The notes under the pieces: model-generated | What the model was told of the DNA's origin: nothing | Databases searched by the model: none | The model's input: only the letters and a program-made list of their open reading frames with translations | Position numbers and translations under genes: made by a program | Source of the DNA: an uncultured Clostridia bacterium | GTDB taxonomy: Bacteria > Bacillota > Clostridia > UBA1381 | DNA: 64,000 bases | Direction of reading: 5' to 3' | NCBI GenBank assembly: GCA_934489015.1 | Contig: CAKSSN010000013.1 | Location: 1-64,000 of the forward strand | Part shown: in pieces, positions 19,025-28,122 of the stretch | Layout: every line of letters starts with the position of its first letter | Numbering within the stretch: position 1 is the stretch's first letter

Positions 19025-20626
19025 TCAATTTATTTCTGCAGAAAATTTATATATCATTGTTACCGCTTCTGCCCTTGTTGCTGTCTTTTTAGGTTTAAAA
19101 TTATTTCCGCTTTCGCCGACATATCCTTTTAAGATGCCACTATTGCTTAAAGCACCTACAGCTGCTACCGCATAATCGGAAATTTCATCTTTATCATCAA
19201 ATGAAGCACTGCCGTTTAATATAATGCCTTTATATTTCATTGCATTATATAATATAACTGCGCAATCCTGTCTTGTTATAAGAGCATCAGGCATGAATTT
19301 TCCATCGTAACCCGATATAATCCCGGCCCTTACCGCAGCACCTATATTTGAAAAATTCCAGTTATCTTCGGTTACATCGTCAAAAATTTTCTCATTTATT
19401 CCGTCAAGCTTCAATATCTGCGTAAGTATTTTTACAAACTGGCTTCTTGTAACCTCTGATTCAGGATAAAAATTACCATCAGGGAATCCAGATACAACTC
19501 CATTTTTCTCGAATAATCTTATCTGCTGCTCTGCCCAGTGTCCGGATACATCAGGCAGTTTTTCCTTATTATCTATAACAGACGGCGGTTCCGAAATACT
19601 CGGAACACTGTTTCCGCCGCTACCGCCACCGGAAGATGAGCCGCCACCGGAATACGAAGGAGTGGCAGCTGCATATTTCTCTACCTTTGCATAAAAGGCT
19701 GAAACAATCATATTTGCATCAAATTCCTTGTCTGTATACAGAGAGTCCAACACCTTTGCTTTTGATTCTGACGAAAGCTTATTGTATTTATCAAGATTTA
19801 TTTTTAGCTTATCGGCGTATTTTATAAGTATATCTCCATACTGTGTATAGTTTGAGCAGTTTGAAAGTCTTGTTTCCACAAGACAATTGACAAAGGTTAT
19901 GCAATAATTTCCGCTTGACTTATCCTTTGAATTATATTTTGAAATAAACTCCTTTTTTTCGCCATCAGTCAAAACCGCATAATCTTCTTTATAATCAATA
20001 CCGAAATCAGAAGCATATTCTTCTATCAAAACATCAGCGGTAGTTTCATCCTTCAGTTTTTCCGAAACAATTGCACACCTGCATTCTCTGCCGAACGAAT
20101 CAACCGTATATTCACCTCTTGCATTATACAGCGGTTTTATTATATTATCCGCATACTTTGCAAGCTCTGCCCCGTCAACCCCGAATTTTTCCGCATTCTC
20201 TTTAACGATAGTCTCAAATTCTGTCGATGTCAGTATCTTGCTGTTAATTTTTTCAATAATCGGCTTTGTTTCTTCATAATTCACATAAAAGAATTCCTTT
20301 ATCTGTTCATCCTGCCCGTCCGAAACATAAACCCTGTACTTTCCACCCTTCAATTCATCGGGCATTTCAAAAATTTCACTATATGTTCCGTCCGATGCAG
20401 CGTAATCCGAAAACATCACACCTATATCGGAAATCAAAGTATCCGCGAGACTGCGGTCATACTCTGCAGGTAATATTTGAAAATTCAAAAATCCCGCATT
20501 TTCCCATGTTCCCTTTATTTCCGCCATCGTATTATCAATACTTATATTAACGGTATTTTCAGCCATACATGAGTAATTAATTCCGATACACATAACTGCT
20601 GTCATAAATATTAATTTCTTATACAT
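19025..20626 (-). CDS. SLH-anchored surface protein with helical middle and Gly-Ser linker
   Basis: A 533-aa exported protein; ATG at 20626 has GGAGG 7 nt upstream, giving the signal peptide MYKKLIFMTAVMCIGIN...CMA. A beta-rich N-terminal domain (about 25-120) is followed by a helical middle (about 130-330) with three similar segments (KFGVDGAELAKYADNII, DFGIDYKEDYAVLTDGEK, KLKINLDKYNKLSSESK), a Gly/Ser hinge (SGGGSSSGGGSGGNS) and three C-terminal SLH repeats (VSGHWAEQQIRLFEKNGVV, NWNFSNIGAAVRAGIISGY, ISDYAVAAVGALSNSGILKG). It is probably the wall-anchored receptor of the locus. No catalytic motif is seen. Confidence 0.72.
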   Translation of the reverse strand: MYKKLIFMTAVMCIGINYSCMAENTVNISIDNTMAEIKGTWENAGFLNFQILPAEYDRSLADTLISDIGVMFSDYAASDGTYSEIFEMPDELKGGKYRVYVSDGQDEQIKEFFYVNYEETKPIIEKINSKILTSTEFETIVKENAEKFGVDGAELAKYADNIIKPLYNARGEYTVDSFGRECRCAIVSEKLKDETTADVLIEEYASDFGIDYKEDYAVLTDGEKKEFISKYNSKDKSSGNYCITFVNCLVETRLSNCSNYTQYGDILIKYADKLKINLDKYNKLSSESKAKVLDSLYTDKEFDANMIVSAFYAKVEKYAAATPSYSGGGSSSGGGSGGNSVPSISEPPSVIDNKEKLPDVSGHWAEQQIRLFEKNGVVSGFPDGNFYPESEVTRSQFVKILTQILKLDGINEKIFDDVTEDNWNFSNIGAAVRAGIISGYDGKFMPDALITRQDCAVILYNAMKYKGIILNGSASFDDKDEISDYAVAAVGALSNSGILKGYVGESGNNFKPKKTATRAEAVTMIYKFSAEIN

Positions 20627-20686
20627 CAATAAACCTCCAATTAAAGTTTCTGCTTGTTTCAAAAATTTACAAACGGCATTCTCTCT

Positions 20687-22978
20687 TTATAAATTCTTTA
20701 TAAACTGTCCCGGCGAAATTCCCTCTTCTTTTTTGAATATTCGTATAAATGTCGCCGTGTTGATATATCCAACCATTTTTGACACATCTTTTACTTTTAA
20801 ATACTTATTTCCACTCATGATACGCTTGCTTTCCTCAATTCTCTTTTTTGTTATATAAGACTTGAAATTAACATTTTTGCATTCCTTTAATATTCTACTT
20901 ACATAACTTAAGGATAAAGAAAACTCATCGCACACATCCGTAAGTGAAATATCCTTTGTAAAATTATCGTCTATATATTTCAATATATCTTTACTGATTC
21001 TGTCGCCCGTCGATTTTTGAACACTGTTTAGTACATCATATATTTTTTCAAATACCAACATGATCTTATCAAACAATTCTTGGCGTGTTTCACACATTTT
21101 AAATTCAAGATATATAACAAAATCACTTCCGAATATCTCTGCCTCGCTTTTTTTAAGCTGTGCCGTCACACGCTTTATTGTTGACGTCATCAGAAATATA
21201 AATTCATTTACATCATTTCCGCTGACCTCTTGGTTTAAGATGTTTGCCTTTAAAATATTTGACAATATTATTCTTGATAATTCAATATTATTATTCAAAA
21301 CACTGTCAACAAGCCTTTTTTCATCGTCAACTGAATAGAATTTAACTCCTCCGTTATCCCTGTCCGAAATTTCACTGTATGCTATACAATACGACCAATT
21401 CATAAATACTCTCGCATTCTTCGTATACTTAGCCTGCGAATATGCCGTATGAAGATTATATATGCCCTTGAAAATATCACTCATAGACGCATAAATACTT
21501 ATCGTATACCTCGTTTCCATTTCCTTAAGAAGATTTGAAATATCGTTTTTCAATGCGGAAATATCACGACAACGTTTAATAAGCAAAAATTCCATATAAT
21601 CACTGTCTATTATATCAGCGCTGCCGCCTATTCCCTGCTTTATTTCAAACAAAGCAATGTCCTTAAGTTGCTGCCATTCTGTAGGAGAAGTTGTATTTTC
21701 GGCATCACACGTAAATATCACGCAAACCGATTCGTCATTATATTTATCCAATCCGTATTGCTTTATGTTTTTTTGTATATACCCATCTTCAATAATTCCC
21801 CTTGCACAATCAGCAATAAATTTATCTTTTAATACAACATGATTCTCGTCAACCACACTTTTGAGATGTTTATTCAGTGCTATTATTTCACTTATCTCTC
21901 TAAAAATCCCGTCTAATCCTATTTTTTTATCTTTATCTTCCACAAGTTGTGTTTTTATCCGAACTACCGGCATATATATGTATTTGCTTATCAGATTAGC
22001 AAGAAATATTGAAACCGCTCCCACAAGCAACAGCAGTAATCCATTTACAATCAAAGTAATATATATTTTGTTTTTCGGAAATATAAAGCAAGCATAGCTA
22101 TAGCCACTAAACCGTTTTAAATTCTTAATCATGTACCCATAACCACTGCTGCCATTATATGAGCTCACCGTTATCTCTGATAAAGTTGTATTTTTATGCT
22201 CATTAAGAATCTCTGTTACATCGTGACTATTTCTTTCGTCTATTTTTCCGTCCGCAATTATAAAATCACTTCCCTTTGTCAAAACAAAAAGGTCAGCTCC
22301 ACCTCCTACACTTTCGACATATTTCTGCAATTCAAGACACACAAAAACATATGCGCTTCTCTTGCTGTCTATTATTATTCTGTAGGTTATCAGCACAACG
22401 CCTTCTTGGTTTTGAATAGGTATAATTTCACAATTTTTATAACCCGTATTCTTTTGATAAAATATATGGTTTATATAATCAGGTGTCATGTTGTATCTAT
22501 TAAGATACTCGGCAATATCTATCTTGCTCTTTTGGGTTAGTGTATATCCGTCATAAATTCGCGATATTGCAATATCACGTGTATATTTTGACAAATAAAG
22601 CTGTGAATTAAGCTTTTCCTGAAGTTCCTTATCCTTTCTCCGACTTATATCATCGTCATAATGTCCCGCACTATAATCATAATAACCTTTTTCAGCAATT
22701 TCGTCTTCACTCATATACATTTTAAGAAACTCATCAAACAGCTTATCCGATGCCAACGTATTCACAAAATTCTGTTCCACATCAAATACTGTTTCAAGTC
22801 TTCCGCAGTTCATTGAAAAATACGATGCCGCCTTATTTATGGCATATCTGTGCTGCGAACTTTTAATGCTTTCACACACCATAATATAAATTATCATAAA
22901 TATGACAACAAGGCATAGCGCTATAACATGATTCTCCTTAAATGTATTGCTTCTTTTCAAATATATCACCAATCCCAT
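20687..22978 (-). CDS. Membrane-bound AraC-family sensor/transcriptional regulator
   Basis: A 763-aa one-component regulator. A first membrane helix (about 17-36, VIALCLVVIFMIIYIMV), an extracytoplasmic sensor (about 40-290) and a second helix (about 293-318, LLLLLVGAVSIFLANLI) are followed by a cytoplasmic linker and a C-terminal AraC DNA-binding domain with two helix-turn-helix units (DISLTDVCDEFSLSLSYVSRIL and VKDVSKMVGYINTATFIRIFKKEEGISP). Such proteins normally sit beside LplABC-type sugar transporters and induce them when the sugar is sensed outside. It lies between the ABC genes and the SLH genes on the same strand. The first ATG lacks an obvious SD; a TTG six codons later, with GGTGAT just upstream, is an alternative start. 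Confidence 0.85.
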   Translation of the reverse strand: MGLVIYLKRSNTFKENHVIALCLVVIFMIIYIMVCESIKSSQHRYAINKAASYFSMNCGRLETVFDVEQNFVNTLASDKLFDEFLKMYMSEDEIAEKGYYDYSAGHYDDDISRRKDKELQEKLNSQLYLSKYTRDIAISRIYDGYTLTQKSKIDIAEYLNRYNMTPDYINHIFYQKNTGYKNCEIIPIQNQEGVVLITYRIIIDSKRSAYVFVCLELQKYVESVGGGADLFVLTKGSDFIIADGKIDERNSHDVTEILNEHKNTTLSEITVSSYNGSSGYGYMIKNLKRFSGYSYACFIFPKNKIYITLIVNGLLLLLVGAVSIFLANLISKYIYMPVVRIKTQLVEDKDKKIGLDGIFREISEIIALNKHLKSVVDENHVVLKDKFIADCARGIIEDGYIQKNIKQYGLDKYNDESVCVIFTCDAENTTSPTEWQQLKDIALFEIKQGIGGSADIIDSDYMEFLLIKRCRDISALKNDISNLLKEMETRYTISIYASMSDIFKGIYNLHTAYSQAKYTKNARVFMNWSYCIAYSEISDRDNGGVKFYSVDDEKRLVDSVLNNNIELSRIILSNILKANILNQEVSGNDVNEFIFLMTSTIKRVTAQLKKSEAEIFGSDFVIYLEFKMCETRQELFDKIMLVFEKIYDVLNSVQKSTGDRISKDILKYIDDNFTKDISLTDVCDEFSLSLSYVSRILKECKNVNFKSYITKKRIEESKRIMSGNKYLKVKDVSKMVGYINTATFIRIFKKEEGISPGQFIKNL

Positions 22979-22995
22979 TTGAAATCATTCGTACA

Positions 22996-23018
22996 GGGTA
23001 TCGCCTAAAGCAATACCC
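22996..23018 (-). other. Intercistronic hairpin
   Basis: In the gap between the sugar-binding lipoprotein and the AraC sensor gene the minus strand folds as GGGTATTGC-TTTAG-GCGATACCC, nine pairs with one G-U. No T-run follows, so it is more likely a stabilising or attenuating structure than a full terminator. It would let the binding protein be made in excess over the regulator. Confidence 0.45.
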
Positions 23019-23032
23019 CATACGATTTTACC

Positions 23033-24601
23033 TCATTTTTTCAAATATCTCTCGTAAGCAGCCTGCTGAATTTCTAACATTCTATCAAGCCCCATATCCA
23101 TAAGACCCTTTAAATATCCATCAAAACCCGCATTGCAGTCTTCCACCCCCAAAATCCACTTCTGTGTATGCTCTGACACATATGTATTAATATCAGTCAT
23201 CAATGATGCTAGCTCCTTTTGCTCCTCCGCATTAAAATTCAATACCGGCATTTCTTCATCTAAAGCCAACAGTCCCGATGCTTCATAATCCTCAATACCC
23301 TTTAAACCCTCTTTATTAAGACACTGCTTTTCATAATTGAAGTCCTGAGCAAACAAAGGTCCCTGCTGTGCACCGAGCGAATAAAGCTGCGACAATACTG
23401 TTGAATCCCCCTCAAACATACTCTCCTTAAAGGTTGGAACACCGTCAACCATATCATACTGCTTCCCCTCAAATCCGTAGTTTATCAATCTTGACCCTGT
23501 TTCACCGAACCAGAAATCAAACCACCTCAATGCAATTTCCTTTTTGTCCGACTGCGCGCTTATAGCCGCAACCAAGCCTGTGTTTATGCTGTCCCTTACT
23601 TTAACTTCTTTTCCTGCTGGGGGTAAGAATGTTACAAGTTTAAAATCGGGATTTTTTGATTTCATCAAATCGTTAAACTGACAAGTTGAGAAAAACCAGT
23701 CATGTGTACAGCCGCCGACATCCTGTCCGAAAAGCTCATTTCTTGCCTTGCCGCCACGTGAGAATATTTCTTTATCTATTATACCCTCAGAATACCATTT
23801 TGCAACATTTGAATATGCATTTTGATATTCTTTTTCCGCCGGGCCGAAGTGGATTTTTTTATCTTCTCCTAAATACAATCCCTTTCTTGCTCCCCACAAA
23901 GCTATAAGCGGCTCAAAAGATTCATTCGATGAAAGTCTTGAAAAGAACGGTATTTCATCTTTTTTTCCATTCCCGTTAGCATCATTATCTATAAATGCTT
24001 TAAGCACATCATGAAGCTCATCAACTGTTTTAGGTATTTCCAAGCCAAGCTTGTCAAGCCAGTCTTTTCTAATTTCCCAGCCCTGTGCAGCTTTTACATC
24101 ATCAGGTCCCGCCACCATTAAGCCATAAATCTGGCCATCGTCTGTTGTTATAGCTTTTTTCACCTCCGGATGCTCGTCAAGATATTTTTTATAGTTAGGC
24201 GCATATTCATCTATCAAATCATTCAACGGTGCAAAAGCGCCCTCTTGACCATATTTATTAATATCCGTTCTATCTATGTAATAAACAAGATCTGAAAGCT
24301 CTCCTGTTGACATCATAAGACTGAACGCCTCCTGTATAGTAGAAACATTTTTCGCCGTAGACTGTTTAGCTGTAACATTAGTTAGTCTTGCCGCCTCTTT
24401 CCATGTATCCTTTTCCTCATATTTCTGCTCGCCGCTTGACTGAATAAGCACAGATATTTCCGTAGGCTCTTCAGTAATCAGCTCTCCCTTACCTGTTACA
24501 ACCTTGCTTGAAGAGCCTATTTTTTTTTCTGACAAACACCCTCCAAGTAGCATTGTAACTGCCACTATTCCAGCCATCATTTTGATTAGTTTTGTTTTCA
24601 T
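23033..24601 (-). CDS. ABC transporter sugar-binding lipoprotein (LplA-like)
   Basis: A 522-aa extracellular solute-binding protein of the large family paired with LplB/LplC permeases. The signal peptide MKTKLIKMMAGIVAVTML ends in the lipobox LLGGC, so Cys22 is lipid-modified and the protein is tethered to the outer face of the membrane. Characteristic segments are GQIYGLMVAGPDD, a calcium-loop-like DNDANGNGKKDEIPFF, and SALRWF-type DKKEIALRWFDFWFGE. It would bind the oligosaccharides released at the surface and pass them to the two permeases encoded just upstream. No ATPase gene is in the cluster, which is usual for this family because a shared MsmK-type ATPase serves several importers. Confidence 0.87.
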   Translation of the reverse strand: MKTKLIKMMAGIVAVTMLLGGCLSEKKIGSSSKVVTGKGELITEEPTEISVLIQSSGEQKYEEKDTWKEAARLTNVTAKQSTAKNVSTIQEAFSLMMSTGELSDLVYYIDRTDINKYGQEGAFAPLNDLIDEYAPNYKKYLDEHPEVKKAITTDDGQIYGLMVAGPDDVKAAQGWEIRKDWLDKLGLEIPKTVDELHDVLKAFIDNDANGNGKKDEIPFFSRLSSNESFEPLIALWGARKGLYLGEDKKIHFGPAEKEYQNAYSNVAKWYSEGIIDKEIFSRGGKARNELFGQDVGGCTHDWFFSTCQFNDLMKSKNPDFKLVTFLPPAGKEVKVRDSINTGLVAAISAQSDKKEIALRWFDFWFGETGSRLINYGFEGKQYDMVDGVPTFKESMFEGDSTVLSQLYSLGAQQGPLFAQDFNYEKQCLNKEGLKGIEDYEASGLLALDEEMPVLNFNAEEQKELASLMTDINTYVSEHTQKWILGVEDCNAGFDGYLKGLMDMGLDRMLEIQQAAYERYLKK

Positions 24602-24631
24602 TTTAATCTTTCCTTTCTTTGATAAAAAATT

Positions 24632-25513
24632 TTAACCCTTTACAGAACCTATCATTACACCTTTTACAAAGAATTTTTGTATATAAGGATAAATAATAAG
24701 CATTGGCAACACCGTAATCATTATCGTCGCATATGTCACATTTTCCTCAGATGTCTTCATCTGTGACATATCCACGTTTGCTCCTGCAAGCTGCGATTTT
24801 CCCGACATTTCAACAACAAGCGTTCTGAGCAGCACCTGAAGCGGCATTTTAGCGTCGTCCTTAAAAAAGAGCATACCCCAGAAATAACCGTTCCATCTAC
24901 TTACCGCATAAAACAGCCAAACCGTTGCAATTGCTGACATCGATAACGGAATAAATATTTTTGAAAGTATATAAATATCAGAAGCTCCATCAAGCTTTGC
25001 GGCCTCCTCCAACGCATCAGGGATAGACTCAAAAAAGCTTCTCAATATTACAAAGTTATACGCTCCGCACGCAAAACCTATTATATAACCTATTCGTGTA
25101 TTAAGAATACCCAAATCATTAAAATTCAAATATGTAGGTATAAGTCCCGGATTAAGCCACATTGTAAGTATAACCGCAAAGTTAAAAAACCTTCTACCCG
25201 GCAAATCCTTTCTTGACAGTGGATATGCTCCGCATATTGTAACAAATATCTGCACAAACGAACCCACAGTCAAATACAAAATTGAGTTCATATACGCCTG
25301 AACAACGCCCGTCTGCTTAAACATCGCCTTATATGCCTCGGTTGTAAATCCCTTTGGCAGCATCCACACGTTGCCCATGTTTATTTCATCTGGTGTGCTG
25401 AACGATGCAGCTGCAACGTAAATTATAGGATATATCATACATATTGTAAAAAATATCAAAAACAAAGTGTTAATAACCGCAAATATTTTTTCGCCTTTTG
25501 TTCTTTTCATCAT
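24632..25513 (-). CDS. Carbohydrate ABC transporter permease, MalG/LplC type
   Basis: A 293-aa inner-membrane permease with about six transmembrane helices (the first about residues 12-34, FAVINTLFLIFFTICMIYPI). The cytoplasmic EAA loop is seen as EEAAKLDGASDIYIL followed by KIFIPLS, the coupling helix that contacts the ATPase. Its typical C-terminus ends KFFVKGVMIGSVKG, as in LplC/YtcP proteins. It forms the translocation pore with the permease encoded 16 bp upstream, for import of the oligosaccharides of this locus. Confidence 0.9.
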   Translation of the reverse strand: MMKRTKGEKIFAVINTLFLIFFTICMIYPIIYVAAASFSTPDEINMGNVWMLPKGFTTEAYKAMFKQTGVVQAYMNSILYLTVGSFVQIFVTICGAYPLSRKDLPGRRFFNFAVILTMWLNPGLIPTYLNFNDLGILNTRIGYIIGFACGAYNFVILRSFFESIPDALEEAAKLDGASDIYILSKIFIPLSMSAIATVWLFYAVSRWNGYFWGMLFFKDDAKMPLQVLLRTLVVEMSGKSQLAGANVDMSQMKTSEENVTYATIMITVLPMLIIYPYIQKFFVKGVMIGSVKG

Positions 25514-25529
25514 AACTGTTTACCTCCGA

Positions 25530-26477
25530 TTACCATAAGCTTGTTTCCGACACTTTTCGACTTGCCATATTGGATGCCCATACCAGTACAAGAGAAATCA
25601 CAGATTGAAGAAGTCCAATCGCAGTAGACAATCCGAAATTATTCCCCTCAATACCAATACGGTAAACGTATGAGCCTATGACATCGGCCGTTTCATATGT
25701 AGACGGTTGGTATAAAAGAATAATATCCTCATAGCCGACATTTACAAGATTCCCAATTCTTATTATAAACATCAGTATAACTGTTGGTAAAATTCCAGGA
25801 ATTGTTACATGAATAAGCTGTCTCCATTTTCCACCACCATCTATAATGCACGCCTCGTAAAGCTGTGCGTCAACGCTTGTAAGCGCCGATATGTATATAA
25901 CACTGCCATAGCCTACTCCCTTCCATATCTGCATTGTAATTAATATGGTCCGGAAATATTTCGGCTGAGTAAGAAAATATATCTTTTCCAATCCCAGTTT
26001 ATCTCTTATTATATTAAATATGCCGTTACTCGGTGATAAAAAACTCGTAACCATAGCAGCAACCACAACCGTGGATATAAAATAAGGCAAATAAGAAATA
26101 GTCTGAACTGTTTTCTTAAAGAGTAGGTTTCTGACTTCATTCAGCAGCAATGCAAATATTATTGGTGCCGGAAATGCAATTACCAAAGAATACAGACTTA
26201 TAAGCAAAGTATTTTTTATAACCCTTTCAGCATACGGACTTGCAAAGAATGATTTAAAATTTGCCAGTCCTACCCACGCGCTCCCTCTCATACCCTTAAA
26301 TACACTGTAGTCCTTAAATGCTATTTGGATCCCCCACATTGGCTTATATACAAATATCGCAAAAAATGCCACAAACGGTATAAGCATAACATACAGCCAT
26401 CGTCTTGCCCAAATTTTTCTCATCAGTACAACAATATCAAAATTCTTTTTTTCTTTTTGCTTCGCTATTGCTTTCAA
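25530..26477 (-). CDS. Carbohydrate ABC transporter permease, LplB/YteP type
   Basis: A 315-aa membrane permease with about six helices; the first is about 31-50 (RWLYVMLIPFVAFFAIFVY). Family features include YKPMWGIQIAFKDYSVFKG, and the EAA loop appears as LYEACIIDGGGKWRQ followed by IPGILP. It is the first gene of the long minus-strand operon. The start is a TTG at 26477 with AGGAGG 10 nt upstream; the ATG between them opens only a two-codon frame. The pair with the LplC-type protein and lipoprotein is the standard YtePQ-YtcPQ-like arrangement used for rhamnogalacturonan and related sugars in Firmicutes. Confidence 0.9.
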   Translation of the reverse strand: MKAIAKQKEKKNFDIVVLMRKIWARRWLYVMLIPFVAFFAIFVYKPMWGIQIAFKDYSVFKGMRGSAWVGLANFKSFFASPYAERVIKNTLLISLYSLVIAFPAPIIFALLLNEVRNLLFKKTVQTISYLPYFISTVVVAAMVTSFLSPSNGIFNIIRDKLGLEKIYFLTQPKYFRTILITMQIWKGVGYGSVIYISALTSVDAQLYEACIIDGGGKWRQLIHVTIPGILPTVILMFIIRIGNLVNVGYEDIILLYQPSTYETADVIGSYVYRIGIEGNNFGLSTAIGLLQSVISLVLVWASNMASRKVSETSLW

Positions 26478-26613
26478 CTACCTCATTCCTCCTATGGTTT
26501 TTGATACTATTATTTTCTCATATTCCCATGTATTTTTCAATAGCGAAAATCTCTTTACAATGCTCATTTTTTGTACAAACAGCATAAAACCTAACGTTTT
26601 TCTCTTTTATTTT

Positions 26614-26643
26614 AATATATTTGGACTCTATAATAAAAGTCAA
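26614..26643 (-). promoter_or_regulatory. Candidate sigma-A promoter of the ABC/PUL operon
   Basis: On the minus strand TTGACT (26643-26638) and TATATT (26619-26614) are separated by 18 bp. They lie about 140 bp upstream of the LplB-type permease, the first gene of the operon. The long leader could hold binding sites for the AraC-type regulator; no clear direct repeat was identified. Confidence 0.5.
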
Positions 26644-26769
26644 TGAAAAATAAGCAAGATACAAATCCTGTACAACGGAATTAAACAAAAACAATACATA
26701 TGAATTCAAAATATGCTCACTTCACATAATACACAATCTCAGCTCTATTGCAAAAAGCTATCGAAAAAA

Positions 26770-26960
26770 GTCACTTGAAATAATAATTTTCGTATTATTG
26801 ATATTAAAACGGATAAAACTGTACACATCAAATCCTATTTTATTTGCAGCACATTTTAGGAGCATGATTACAGCCAGCCATATACTATGGCTTTTCTTAA
26901 AGACAATGTTCAAATTCATTGGCAATTACCATTTTATTCATCAAATGATTTGAATATTTG
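26770..26960 (+). other. Possible decayed coding fragment in a 510-bp intergenic region
   Basis: Between the ABC operon promoter and the AraC gene at 27154 there is no intact gene. One plus-strand frame from about 26786 reads like former protein (FRIIDIKTDKTVHIKSYF, a stop, then EHDYSQPYTMAFLKDN and IHWQLPFYSSNDLNI), ending in two stops. The amino-acid composition is protein-like but I do not recognise the family. It may be a gene remnant or chance. Confidence 0.25.
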
Positions 26961-27153
26961 AAAAAGTTAGAAGGCATTCAAAAGCTGTATCGAAAAGATT
27001 TTCGCTTGATGTTCAAATGCTCCAAATAGTTTTTAATTAAGCACAAAAACGAGCTTAATACACTTTTTCAAAATTCATAAAATATTATATGATAGAATTA
27101 ATACACCAACAATTTACAAAGAACCTATATTTTAATAAAAGGAACGGTCACCA

Positions 27154-27966
27154 TCAATCTGCCGGGCGTTCTCTTTTTTTTATTATATATTCTCTCGGGG
27201 CTATTCCAATCTTGTTTTTAAATACCTTTGAAAAATAAAGAGGCTCCGCAAAACCGCACAGATATGCAATTTCTCTCACTGATGTAAACCCCTGCTCCGC
27301 AAGCACACAGGCATATTGTATTCTCAATTTCGTGATATACTGTGATATACCTATTCCGAATTTCTTTTTATATGCGGTGGAAATATATTTTTTATTATAT
27401 CGACATTCATCGCTTATTTTTTCGAGAGATAATTCAGAATCGGTAAAATTTTCATCAATATATTTTTTGATTTTCAAAGTCATGTCTTCATCTTCTTTTT
27501 CAGCATTAATTGCAATTTCTCCCACAGCTGAAAAGCTATACAACAAAATACCCTCACATTTCAAATTCAGAATTGATTTATTGTCAATTATAGATTCTTT
27601 CCATATATGCTTTAAATCCTTTAGATTTCTAAAAAGGAAATTCTTTTTGTTTATGTTTATTTTATCCATAAGCATAACTGCACGTAAACCGATATAGCTT
27701 ATATACATATACTCAAAATTATCCCCCGACTCAATTGCATATGACATTGACGGGAAAATAAAAAACAAATCCCCGTCATTCAAATTATATATAGTGCCAA
27801 GCAAGCGGAGCCTTCCGCTGCCTTTTGTCACAAGATGTATCTTATATGACGTTTCGCATCTGAATCCACCGTAATCCTGTTCTTTTGTTTCATACACAAA
27901 ATTTAAAATATTAATATCATTTACTTCTCCGTTTTTTGGTAAAAATCTGCATATGTTTTCTTTCAT
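27154..27966 (-). CDS. AraC-family transcriptional regulator with cupin-type sensor
   Basis: A 270-aa cytoplasmic regulator. The N-terminal half (about 1-150) is an AraC-type sugar-sensing cupin (GGFRCETSYKIHLVTKGSGRL, LNDGDLFFIFPSMSYAIESG). The C-terminal 100 residues carry two HTH units (LSLEKISDECRYNKKYISTAYKK and VREIAYLCGFAEPLYFSKVFK, then IGIAPREYI). An upstream in-frame ATG would lie ahead of the promoter, so the start at 27966 (GGGGGAGA 6-7 nt upstream) is used. It is divergent from the Gfo/Idh/MocA gene and probably controls it, perhaps also the nearby sugar operon. Confidence 0.88.
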   Translation of the reverse strand: MKENICRFLPKNGEVNDINILNFVYETKEQDYGGFRCETSYKIHLVTKGSGRLRLLGTIYNLNDGDLFFIFPSMSYAIESGDNFEYMYISYIGLRAVMLMDKININKKNFLFRNLKDLKHIWKESIIDNKSILNLKCEGILLYSFSAVGEIAINAEKEDEDMTLKIKKYIDENFTDSELSLEKISDECRYNKKYISTAYKKKFGIGISQYITKLRIQYACVLAEQGFTSVREIAYLCGFAEPLYFSKVFKNKIGIAPREYIIKKRERPAD

Positions 27967-27987
27967 ACATATCTCCCCCTGTCGTGT

Positions 27988-28016
27988 ATTATAACATAGC
28001 AATTTCATACTGTCAA
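27988..28016 (-). promoter_or_regulatory. Consensus sigma-A promoter of the AraC gene
   Basis: TTGACA (28016-28011), 17 bp, TATAAT (27993-27988) on the minus strand: a perfect consensus. It fixes the start of the AraC gene at 27966. Confidence 0.85.
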
Positions 28017-28059
28017 TATACATTCTAACTTTTTTATATATTTATATAGAAAATTTACA

Positions 28060-28088
28060 TTTACTTTTGTAATAACTTAATTTATAAT
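28060..28088 (+). promoter_or_regulatory. Sigma-A promoter of the Gfo/Idh/MocA-EamA operon
   Basis: TTTACT (28060-28065), 17 bp, TATAAT (28083-28088), 35 bp before the ATG. It is divergent from and close to the AraC-gene promoter, so one bound regulator could act on both. Confidence 0.7.
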
Positions 28089-28122
28089 GAAAGAAAATTA
28101 ATTAAATAAGGAGTGTTTCTTT

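Noticed and set aside
26518..26709. 63-codon minus-strand frame upstream of the ABC operon
   Set aside because: Contains the likely operon promoter, has no SD and no protein-like pattern.
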